Assembly: GCA_947623455.1 (NCBI GenBank)
Contig: OX392533.1
Coordinates: 36,066,729 to 36,130,728 of the forward strand
DNA from: Mimachlamys varia
Lineage: Eukaryota; Mollusca; Bivalvia; Pectinida; Pectinidae
Direction of reading: 5' to 3'
DNA: 64,000 nt
Shown: positions 34,126 through 44,440 of the stretch, in pieces
Position numbering within the stretch: position 1 is the first letter of the stretch
Layout of the letters: each line of letters opens with the position of its first letter
Notes under the pieces: generated by a model
The model's input: the letters and a program-made list of their open reading frames with translations, nothing else
The model's database searches: none
Told to the model about the DNA's origin: nothing
Program-made: the position numbers and the translations under genes

Positions 34126-35166
34126 CAGTCGTCTTAAAACGTAGTAGCATGTACAATACGTATATTGTTGTGTGTAAAGTAAAACATATTTCAAAACTGG
34201 TGCATCAACTTGTAGGTAAACCCTGTATACATGGTGCCACACTGCAGACGATAGTCGATTGCGTTGTACATCATTGAGAGTCGTGTTGGTTGTGGAAGTA
34301 TTCAATGACAGATATCGTTGATGAAGCAGAAGACGCTTACTCTTATTAAGAACCTTATCTTATATAGTCTTGTTCTTTTTCAAGGGTCTCCGAGCAAATC
34401 TTTCTTTTGTTCATATTTTGCCCCTAATTTAATCCATTTTGAGTTCGGATTATGATTTTGTTGACGCATCGGTATTCTCCGATTTACAAAACTGTACAGC
34501 AAGTGAAATTAATAATTTTTCTATTTATGTTAAAACATTTATATAAACTATGTAAAAAATTGTATTGCTCATTGGTAGTATAACGATCCCCCGTCAGTAT
34601 GTTACGCTTTTGTCACTCTGGTCCAGGTGTATGGCCATCTCCCAGCCTTAACATGTCGTTCTTACTATTGAACTGTATTGTCTCTACATTATAAGTACAC
34701 ACTTCTACGTCTGCAAAATAGTGCCGTGTGCATGTATCATGTTTCCAAAATCACCAGCCGGTGTTAATTAAAATAATCTAATTAATAGTTCACCATACCC
34801 CGCGCTGGCGTATTACCTGCTACATACAGTAATAAGTTGTCCCGATTAAAGATTTTAATAAACGTGGTATTACCGTCGCATGCTATCTCTGGCATACCTT
34901 ACTATGTTACACAATTTTGCCCCCCGAGTTTATTACTCGCCGTATAAAAGACATCTGAATACGCTATTGTCCAAAAGAGAGTTTATGGCACTGACCTTTA
35001 AAGCTGTCTATTTTGTGAAAATCAATAGATACGTGCACATTTTCAAGTGTTCTTTATCCTTCAACACATATTGATGACGACTTTAATAAGTTTCCTCAAA
35101 TTTCACTGTTTTGCAGGTCCGGTATGTTTTTGCTGGTTATGTTGTTGTCTGCAGTATGGCAGTATG

Positions 35167-35246
35167 TATTTAAGCATTAAACGGCATTCTGTTCCGTGTT
35201 ATAGGACCATAACATGAAACAGAATGCTGTGTAATGCTTATATTTA
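35167..35246. repeat. 80-bp imperfect palindrome
   Basis: The left arm AGCATTAAACGGCATTCTGT pairs with the right arm ACAGAATGCTGTGTAATGCT around the centre at GGACC. A related smaller palindrome (GTGTTATGGTCTCATAACAC) lies at about 35425-35450. Confidence 0.8.
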
Positions 35247-35386
35247 CATTTTCCATTGATTTTGATAATACATTTATTAAATTTATATTTATATTCTACA
35301 TTTGTTCTGAAAATTTAAGGTTGATTTCTTAAAAATTGAACAGCCAACAGCACAGTATCGGCCAGCTATCTCCAACGTTATGCTAA

Positions 35387-35411
35387 TGACGTCACAATCG
35401 TAATGACGTCA
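35387..35411. promoter_or_regulatory. two consensus CRE sites (TGACGTCA)
   Basis: TGACGTCA occurs at 35387-35394 and 35404-35411, 17 bp apart, a spacing of about 1.6 helical turns. No adjacent gene was recognised, so function is unknown. Confidence 0.35.
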
Positions 35412-36041
35412 TAATTACCACTCCAGTGTTATGGTCTCATAACACAGAACTGACCTTGGTAGTGTTATATAGCGGCAATCCAGAGCAAATGTAAATATAC
35501 AGGTTTTACCTATAAATTGATGAATCAGTTTTGAAATATGGTTTACCTTAAATACAACAATATACATAGTGAACAGGTTGTTTTTCCCCTGTAGATCTTT
35601 ACCTACTGTAGAAAATGTTTTTATTTGCACCGGTCTTTGACTGATTTGAATCTAGAGACATTATTGGATTCTACGATTCTGTTAATTCTTATCTTAAAAC
35701 TTGAATAAGTCATCGGGACCACTAAAAACATTCAGCTCATTCTACAGAATTTCAAAGTGTAGAATCACTCGAATGACCAAAGATGGGTTGACAGTTGGAG
35801 TATCGTCAGAAATTTTAAGATATCACAGAATACCGAATCTTCAACAAAAATCGAACTCAAAATCAATTAAACAAGGAACGGCATACAAACAAAGGAAATA
35901 TTTACTAGGTGCCGCCCCGTAAATCTAGGTCCTAAAAATGGAGACTGAGGCATCATGATCAAACCTAATAAGTAGGCATACTTATAAGCATATTTAAAAA
36001 ACTTCCACCCTCATATCGTACAAGATTATAGAATATCTCCC

Positions 36042-36330
36042 AATGAGACCAAAATTGCGAACATTAAACTTGTCCTTAGTCTTCATCAACCTACATCCCT
36101 GTTCTGTAAGTTTGTTCGTCAGCAGCCGACATTTATAACGAAAATCACGGAATATAAAGCAAGCCCTAGATTAATTCATACATGTAAACACCATAGGTTC
36201 GAGAGGCGTGGGTGCTTCTATCAAGAAAGGGAAAGTTGACGTTAGGATAATAGAAATTTTCACATTTATCGAATATCTTAATAGTAAGCTGTCCATGTAC
36301 GGGAAGTCGACTGCTGACAAACAAACTAAC
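36042..36330 (-). mobile_element. Penelope-like fragment 3, degraded
   Basis: The minus strand includes NVNFPFLDRS and TYGVYMYELI, aligning with IVNFSFLVSN and FGVYVSQLIR of fragment 2. The plus-strand end CAATGAGACCAAAATTG corresponds to CAATGAGACCAAGATTG at 24462. Many substitutions and stops are present. Confidence 0.65.
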
Positions 36331-36439
36331 AACACAAGGATACGAGAGATGCAGGTTGATCAGAACTATGGGCAAGTTTTATTGAAGCCATCTTTGTCTC
36401 ATTGAGAAACATTCTGTATCTTTAAGTGATATGAAGATG

Positions 36440-36720
36440 GACGTTTTTGAGTAAGCTCATTAGTGAGTTTACTTGTTGTGATTGACCATAATAACTCGGT
36501 TCTAATTTTGAGGATTGCTGCTTACTTGGATGTGACAAAGTTTACATGGCGGGTGTCGTCGATGAAGCCGAAGACGCTTACTCTTCTGGAACACCTGGTT
36601 ATATTCATTTGTGCCATTACGAGATTCTCCATGTAAATATTTTTTTTTTGTTCCTAGTTTAATCGGTTTTGAGTTCGGATTATGGTTTTGTTAACGCTTT
36701 GGTATTCTCTGTTTTTTTAA
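36440..36720 (+). repeat. dispersed repeat family C, plus copy
   Basis: GAGTTTACTTGTTGTGATTG, ATGGCGGGTGTCGTCGATGA and GACGCTTACTCTTCTGGAAC match 30915-31180. A family B minus copy (36755-36885) follows directly. Confidence 0.75.
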
Positions 36721-37305
36721 TTTGTGTACTAAACGCGGAACTGAAACTATTATATCAAAGATGACGTAACACACACATATGTTGCACCTTTTAAATTTAG
36801 TCATATATACAGTATGCCGGAAGAATGAATTCCACTGCATCATGCAGCTGTTTCGTCCTCCTCGGACTCTTAAGTTATGCTATCAAAGTTTCTTGAATAA
36901 TGAAAGAATAATAACATGCACCTCATTAACAACTAAATAATTTGTATCTTTGACTCTCCCTTAACTTTTTGTTTGTAGTTTTGCTAAAAAAAGGCTAGCG
37001 GTTTCAATGCAATAATATGGAAAGTAAGGTTTAGTATCGTCAGTCCTTGCATATATTGTTTAGTAATTAGTTCAATATGACGTTCTACACATTACAAACA
37101 TTCAGCTGTTTCGTCCTCCTAGGACTCTTCAGTGATGCCATCAGAATTATTTCCTTGAACAATGAAAGAATAATTACAAAGCCTATTGGTTTACATTGAA
37201 AATATATGGATAGTAAGGTTCAGTATTGTCAGTCTTTGTATATATAGTTTAGTTATTAGTTCAATATGACGCTCTACACATTACAAACATTTCACACAGT
37301 TTGAT

Positions 37306-38923
37306 TTAATCACTGGCGTACTGAAGTCGTTTCACTTTATCTGCTATAAACATACCACCAAACGCCACCCACAGAACTCCCTGTCTGTCTACACACACAC
37401 CCAGTGGTCTGTCTATGTCAGTATACAGTTGTCCAATGTAGTGTCCATTACCACTCAACAGATGCAGACAGTTGTTGATACAGTCAGTCACCACGAGTTG
37501 TCCACGACTGTCGTACGCTATATCCCACGGGTCAAAAGTCTTTGCTCCTGTCCTTCTGGTGTGCTGATGATGGCCATACCTGTACAACTCCTGTATATTT
37601 TTGTCCATTACTATAATAAGCGGTTTTTCCTTTCTATCATCATTTGACATGGTGTCTCTGTCAAGAACAGCAACATTCTCACTGACTGGGCACTCCGAGA
37701 TCGACTTGGGTGAACGCACTAGTTGCCCATGTGACTGGGATGTTGTCATCATGCTTGGCTTCCCTCCTTGAGTGTACTTGGTGATTCCGTGTGTCGTGCC
37801 CACAAGAACATGGCCGTCTTGAGTAACACACAGGCATTTGGGTTCATCCTTTGTGTGGAATTTAAGGATCAGCGTACTTGATGTCAGCCATGTGCTTGAT
37901 TTAAGCTCCATTACACTGTTATCCACCCCAGAGCAGGCCCATACTTTTTGTGTAGAGGGAGATACACTGATGTTTGTTACTGCATTAGTATGAAGGCTCT
38001 TTATCTGCTGCTTGGCTCTTCCGTCATTTGTCAGAAGCATCAACTTTTTTTCATGAAATGAATATGCCCAAGCACCAATATTGCCATTAGCAACGATAAA
38101 TCTTATGTCACATGGAGAATCCCATTCTGACAGAACGACAATCTTTGGTAGAGGTGAGGCAAGTTGTGAATGGGTGTTCTCAAAAAGGATGTGGCCTGAA
38201 GAACTTGTAAGCTGTGAACTGTCCTCTTCAGCAAAGACGCAACCAGCGGATTGCCCAGATGAAGTCAAGGTCATCTTGCCCAATGCAGAAATCAAAGTTT
38301 CGGTAGATTTTTCGTTTGGACTGAACTTAGCGGTCCCAAGTAGAGGTCTGGTAGGTAACGTGATCATTGTATGAAGTCTAGATGTAGCCCAAAACACCTG
38401 GATATCTGTGCCAGTCTGAAGGGTTTCCTTACTCTGGTTTAGTCGATCCTTCACTTCTGTGTGTTTACATTCTAGTTCTGTTTTGTAACTGGTAAGGAGT
38501 TGGGTGTTTTCATCTTCTAAAAGTTTTAATTCTGAAAGTGTAAGATCTATTAAAACATCGATATCCTCTTTAAGTTTTTTCCCTTGTGTTTTCACCTCTT
38601 CCGCTACGCACTTTGAATGGCGGAGATGGTTTTCAAGACCCTCCTTGGTAGAAATGATTTTCTGTTGTATTTGAATCATAGTTCTTTGCTCTGTTTTATT
38701 GATGAATGTTTCTATCTGAAGTTTGTTATTTGGAGTAATTTCACTCAACGGGACAATGTTATGGCCTTTGTGTAATGAAGAAATACAATTGACACATATG
38801 ACGTCATTACATGTCTCACAGAACCATTCCAAATTTATTCCTTTGTGATGCAAACATGTTGTATGACCTTGACCCTTCTCAGCTTCTTGTCTCTCGTAGA
38901 AGCATGTCCCCTTTTCCTGCCAT
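37306..38923 (-). CDS. B-box/coiled-coil/beta-propeller (TRIM/NHL-like) gene, copy 2
   Basis: One open frame runs from stop TAA (37306-37308) up past 38853 and encodes CLHHKGINLEWFCETCNDVI, CVNC and HKGH (B-box-2 zinc ligands), and a coiled coil (about 130 residues, ending QSKETLQTGTDIQVF). A variable Ser/Thr-rich linker and a propeller with SPSTQKVWACSG, GHVLVGTTHG, DPWDIAYDSRGQLVVTD and RPLGVCVDRQGVLWVAFGG complete it. It is close to copy 1 over its whole length but lacks the internal stop. No ATG lies in this frame upstream of the B-box. The ATG homologous to that of copy 1 (38921-38923, AAAATGG) is one base out of frame across a GGGG run (38908-38911). So the copy carries a frameshift, an assembly error, or a different start spliced at the acceptor near 38929. 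The product is expected to be cytoplasmic; ligand unknown. Confidence 0.85.
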
Positions 38924-38930
38924 TTTACCT

Positions 38931-40258
38931 GTTGATAATTGATGAAACTACAATTTTAACAACATAATTAAGCATAGACACGCTACAATTATGATGTCAT
39001 AAACACAAAGTCCCAGTGTATGCTATTGGGAAATAACTTAAATTAGGCCCAGTAGATTAATGTAGTCTTTATGCAGATGTAGAGGTGTAAAAAATGTAAT
39101 AAATTATATTATGTCGTATGTACAGTGTAAAATCATAAAATGGTGCAAATGGATATATGGCATTAAGTTTGATTAATACAAAAATTAACTCTTACGCTAA
39201 AAATGCACAATATCAATTTGCTTTGTGCTTACAATAGTATTGCTTCAAAGGAGAAGATGAAGTTTAAACGTTCAAACTTTAGCTTAACATCATACGGATT
39301 TAAAACAATACTTAATCGAATCGAATCACAATATAAAATGTTTATTTGATATGCGTGAAGCAAATTAATTTGGATGAAACAGAATTAACATTTATAAATT
39401 TGTTTGAGCATATACATGGTCAATTATATCAATATATGACAATATTTCATTCTGTAAGGAAAAATAATATCACGGATTTAAATAATAAACTAATATTGAT
39501 TTCCACAATATGTAATAAGTTGATTGATTCTTCTAAATTCTTTAACAAAGACTTAAGATGAAATACAGTTTAATTCATTTTTTCGGCATACTGTATTTAT
39601 TACTAAATTTAAAAGGTGCAGCATATGTGTGTGTTACGTCATCTTTAGCGTATTGTCGTATAAAGGGAATGAGATAGATCGATGAGTCAATATTACGTCG
39701 TTGCAGGGAAGTGTAAAATGAACCCTGATATTACAACGTGCTATTTTGAAAGGCAGCCGATATAACAGATATGTTATGTACGTTATGTGTATTGTGATGT
39801 GTTGTCATAAGCATTTAATGTCAAAAATAAAAAAATCGATCCTTAATGCAACAGAAATGGGCGGCCAGATTACAGGTTCAGGAGGCGAAGGTCAAAGATT
39901 CAATAAATTGAACGAATTGATTAGGTCATGTGATAACGTCCAATCTTATTGAAAGGTCATGTGATAGACTACCAATGCCAATGAAAGGTCATGTGATAGA
40001 CATAGGATCTCTTTAAAAGGTCATGTGATAGACACCCAAATAGTTTAAAGGTCATGTGACAGATAATCCAAATTCTGAAAACTTAAATACCTGATGGTAT
40101 GATTATGTTGCAGGCATCCAAATCAATTAAAGACTATTGTAGACTACACACTTACATGTCTCGACATATATAAAACGAGTTTAAACGCAATATCTTATGT
40201 GTCAATTTCAGATCAAATGTTTGTTGCCAGGGTAACAAAAATGAAATGTTAAACCTAC
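38931..40258 (-). other. presumed first intron of gene copy 2
   Basis: Bounded by a strong donor (GTAGGT, read downward from 40258) and an AG at 38929-38930 just before the homologous ATG. It contains a family B partial copy (39550-39650) and a short tandem repeat (39915-40078). The boundaries are inferred. Confidence 0.35.
39915..40078 (+). repeat. about 33-bp tandem repeat
   Basis: Four units with AAAGGTCATGTGATAGAC followed by a variable spacer. Confidence 0.8.
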
Positions 40259-40440
40259 CTGTGAAGTGGAGGTGTATCGTCCTATTTACTGATGTTTAAA
40301 AGTGTCTACTGGTGGACAAACACAATGGGCACGAGATGTGTATCTAATCGGCCAAAGTACATCCATCATAGGTCGTGTTATCTTTTTTACCTGTCCACCA
40401 TTATACCTGGATATTTAAGTGCATATAGTTGACGTAGGTG
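40259..40440 (-). promoter_or_regulatory. candidate 5' non-coding exon of gene copy 2
   Basis: The minus strand contains TTTGTCCACCAGTAGACACT, AATAGGACGATACACC and ends CACTTCACAG at donor GTAGGT. It aligns with the block upstream of gene copy 1 at 32050-32175. Confidence 0.45.
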
Positions 40441-40616
40441 TAGTGAAAAGAATTAGGTTGATACATAAATATTATGTACCTGTATAATTAAAGTTATTTT
40501 TTATTTAGTTGCTTTGAAAGTCGCAAATTTACAATACCGAATGCCACGATACTCAATAAATTATAATAGCGGGTGACAAAATATTATGAAAGATATCATT
40601 AAAATACCACAGAGTA

Positions 40617-40864
40617 TGGCAAGCCAAAGTGGAAAAAAGTCCCCATTTATGGATATCGATAATTCATTTATGGATATCCATAAATGAACATAATTCATTT
40701 AATCCATAATTCATTTATGGATATCCATAATTCATTTATGGATATCAATAATAGTTTATTGATTTCCATAAATGAATTATGGAACTCAGAAGATATTTAT
40801 GGAATTCCATAAATTGATTTATTGATATCCATAAATGGGGACTTTTTTCCACGTTGGCTTGCCA
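40617..40864. mobile_element. 248-bp palindromic MITE with TA target duplication
   Basis: The ends TGGCAAGCCAAAGTGGAAAA and (inverse) TGGCAAGCCAACGTGGAAAA extend as inverted repeats of about 45 bp into a body of repeated ATTTATGGATATCC units. TA lies at 40615-40616 and 40865-40866. These are features of a Tc1/mariner-type MITE; nearly the whole element can fold on itself. Confidence 0.9.
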
Positions 40865-41117
40865 TAACATAGAGGATATCTCCAACTCATTCAGGTAATG
40901 TGGAAGAGGTGATGAGTAAAAGGTACAATTTAAAGCTGACAGTGCAAGTTAAAAGCTTTAAATTGAGATCTGAAAAAAAATATTCCGATTGTGATTACTC
41001 AGAACACTTCCGAGATGTTCCCTTCATTGACCATGTGTCTTCCGGTTTTCGTAACCAAGGAAGTGGCAGACATTTTTGATTTACCCTTGCTTGGTAACGC
41101 GTATAGACACCCTTGGG

Positions 41118-41125
41118 TATAAAAG
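41118..41125 (+). promoter_or_regulatory. candidate TATA box (TATAAAAG)
   Basis: TATAAAAG in GGGTATAAAAGCACC, with a pyrimidine-rich initiator-like TTTCATTCC centred about 32 bp downstream (41148-41156). No long coding frame follows; the next ATG frame (41249) is only 16 codons and runs into an AATAAAA motif. It is suggestive only. Confidence 0.3.
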
Positions 41126-42845
41126 CACCAATAGTTGCAAAACCAGTTTCATTCCGACACTGCACTCTCGCTGTAGCACGTCTTTTACAGGTACAGATAG
41201 TCTGTACACATTACGTTACGGCTCGTTTTCGTGTGTTTTTTTACGAATATGGATATGGATATTGGAAAGATATATAATGAATGTGAAATGAAATTGTAAT
41301 AAAAACATCCATATTCCCATGAAAGTTGTAACAAAATTACACAACACAACTTTATGTAATATACAATGTATGTTGCAAGTGAAACAAACAAATGGCTAAT
41401 TAACGCTTATGCCTACCTTTTTGATATCCAACTAGTACTAACATCCAGCGTAGATACCATAATAATTACAAATAAGTCCATGAGAATGGTTCAACTATAT
41501 AATTTCATATTGTTGACTACACACCCGGGTGTGCCGTGTTTTACACGTGTTTGCTTGTCAAGCGTCTACACGACCAAGACTTAGAGTTTGTACGTGGATG
41601 TGACTATTTATGCACGTGAAAGTTCGGCGATATATAGGACCTATTGGATTTATGGAAGTATTTTCAGTGATATACCTTTTATTTCGGATACGCAATTTCA
41701 AGAATGTGTTATTACAAAAAAAATGTAGGTGGATTAACAACCAGCATGGCAGTATTGTGGTTCAAAGTCTACAGGTGAGTGCGTTTCATTTTTGACAGCG
41801 GTTGCCGAGTGCGCGGAGCACTGAATGTTGTGACGGTCAGGAGCACTTTGAAATCCGGTTTTACAGGCTATGACCTTTATATACCCATCGGGACCCATAC
41901 TCGTTACCAAGCAATGGCAAAACTAAAATGTCGGCACTTCCTTAGAAACGATGGTCGGAACAGATAGGGACGATCTCGAAACCAGAAAAAAAATCCAATT
42001 TTTAAAAAAAAAAATTATTAATTTTTAAGTTGCATTGTCAGCTTTAAATTGACACACGACGATATTTTTAAATGTTCTTATTAAAGACAATTTGATGGAC
42101 GATCCGAGGTCCGTACAGTGTACAGGGGCAATATCAAGCATCAAGGCATCTTCAGAACACACGTGTTCTTCCTCTTTTTCATGTATTCTCAGAATGTGGC
42201 AATTTGCACCTCTGCACGGTCATTGAATGCATATTTGAAAATTAGTTTCGTATTTTTTTCTGCGCATGCGTAAATTACATGACTTCCTATAGTGGTAAAA
42301 TCGAAGTGATGCTGTTATTGCTTGTGTTGCATTTCATTCAATTTCACAGATTGTTTAGGTTTAATATTGTACCACCGACGTGCATAACAACTACTGGCAA
42401 GTACATTGATCGTTAATTTGTGATGTCGTGTTATTTGTCTGCATCTGCGGTAACAGGCGGCCCACTCATAACACCCCCCCCCACCCCCCCACCCACAAAC
42501 ACACATATACGTTCATTGATGCAGTTTCGATCATCTAAACAGAGACGTATAAAAGTATCTGATCTAAAATAGGCCTATTGAACACAACCATTACCGCAAC
42601 AAACTTCCATATACCATTTTAATGAATTTAAGTAAGAATACGGATTGACATGGGTTTCTTTCCATGGCTTTAATAACACCTGCATTAAGAATATGAATGT
42701 CTTAGAAATAACTAAGCATGACTAATAAGTCAATCCTTAAATATAAAAAACCATGAGGATCACAAAATCTGATGGCTTATGCTCCAATAAAGTCATTTTG
42801 GACTGGAATTAAGGTTACATTCATATCTTTACTTGAAATTGTATA

Positions 42846-43221
42846 TTAGGGCTGGGCGGTTTTACCGGTATACCGTGGTATTAAGCTGTGATGGTACATA
42901 CCGTGGTACATTAGTCCTGTACTGGTTTTTTTTGGGACTTTCATTTAACTTATCAATGAACTATTTGTTACATAGATCAACTGGAATTCCAATATGGTTT
43001 ATTTATAATATCTTATAAGTTTACTGATCAACTAGGATAAGATATAGCTTCATTAAACAATATTAGAGGATAACAAAAGAGAAACTTATGACAGGCCACT
43101 TGTTTATTGGTTTCAGAACAAAAACAGCCAGAGACCTTTAGCTAGCTCAAACATTCAATCAAGGTGGTATACCGTGGTACGTACCGCAGTATTTGCCTAA
43201 ATACCGTGTATTGATAAAAAT
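42846..43221. repeat. nested repeat with paired ACCGTGGTA motifs
   Basis: It starts TTAGGGCTGGGCGGTTTTAC followed by GGTATACCGTGGTA, and near its right end again carries GGTATACCGTGGTACG. The GGGCTGGGCGGT opening resembles ends of non-autonomous hAT-like elements. It lies inside the long-inverted-repeat element. Confidence 0.4.
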
Positions 43222-43662
43222 AACATTTTTGTTATTGAAAGTTGTCAGAGGTTTACCGTTATTACAATATTTTCTTCTCCAGAAAAGTAATTGAAAATAT
43301 TGAAGCACACATATTTTCATTTGGCCCAAGTATATCTGACAATAGCTGTGTAAAAAAACATGTATGCACTGTAATTCCTGACTGATAGTGACAATATTTA
43401 TACCTGTCTGTAAATACTTCTGGAATATATACTGTCTGTGATACTAAAGACTTGTGTAATACCTATCTGCAATGTTAAATTTAATTGAATGTGTAATATA
43501 GTTGTAATACATGTCTGATACTAAATCATAGTACAATAACTATGCTTATCATATGTACCTAAATATGCATGTCAGAAAGAAAGAAAGAAACTGTTTGTCT
43601 AAACACTTTCACTAGCCTCTTGCCTGTGATCTAAAATAACTACAAAAGACAGCGTGACCACG

Positions 43663-43684
43663 CCCCCCCCCCCCCCCCCCCCCC
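43663..43684 (+). repeat. poly-C run of 22
   Basis: Uninterrupted C run at the inner border of the right inverted repeat of the 42192-44001 element; i-motif/quadruplex potential. Confidence 0.9.
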
Positions 43685-44395
43685 GCGCCTCTACTTTCGT
43701 TTTAAACTGCAAAAACGAATGGGGGATATGAATGGGCCCCCTGTTACTGCAGAAGCAGATAAATAACATGGCATTACAAAATATCGATCAATGTACTTGC
43801 CAATCGTCATTTTGCACGTCGGTGGTACAAAACATGCATCAAAATAAGGACTGTAAATTAATTAAAATAGGACACAGTGACTATCACTTCGATTTTACCA
43901 CTATAGGAAATCATGTAATTTACGCATGCGCAGAAAAAAATACGAAACTAATTTTCAAATATGCATTCAATTACCGTGCAGAGGTGCAAATTGCCACATT
44001 CACCATACAGTCGAAGGGCGATAACTCCTAATTAAATTTGGCACAAAAACATTTTAGGCGTTAAGGCTGTATGATACCACGTTGAGCGTGGTCAGTAGTT
44101 GGGCGGGTGACCGCATGCACGTTTCAAATTCTTTTATAATATCACATAATGATAAAGGTATTGATGTCTGTATTATCAATGCTACTTTATAAGCGATACA
44201 TTTCCTATTATCATGGTGTTGTTAATCTGCCGCCTGTCAGGTGACATATGTTTACAGCCAACTTCAAATATGCATACAAGAAGACATACTCCCTCAGAAC
44301 AGAATGACACAAGAAAACTGGCGGTTCAGCAATAAAGCAAATATAGTATTTAATTTTTTTTTTTATAATTTTTTTCCTTCTGATTTCTCACAAAG

Positions 44396-44436
44396 TATCA
44401 TACAGCCTTAACGTCACAGTAAGATAACATGCAACC
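44396..44436 (+). repeat. left part of the 29-bp tandem array split by the TTAA element
   Basis: CAGCCTTAACGTCACAGTAA and the next partial unit match the array that resumes at 47181. Confidence 0.8.
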
Positions 44437-44440
44437 TTAA

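Larger units (their letters stand above)
42192..44001. mobile_element. 1.8-kb element with about 280-bp terminal inverted repeats
   Basis: 42192-42472 and 43725-44001 are inverse copies (for example GAATGTGGCAATTTGCACCT at the outer tip, CTGCGCATGCGTAAATTAC inside, and GTACCACCGACGTGCA near the inner end), with a few small gaps. Each inverted repeat is bordered internally by C-rich runs. The interior has no transposase. No clear target duplication is seen outside the tips, so the superfamily is open. Confidence 0.8.
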
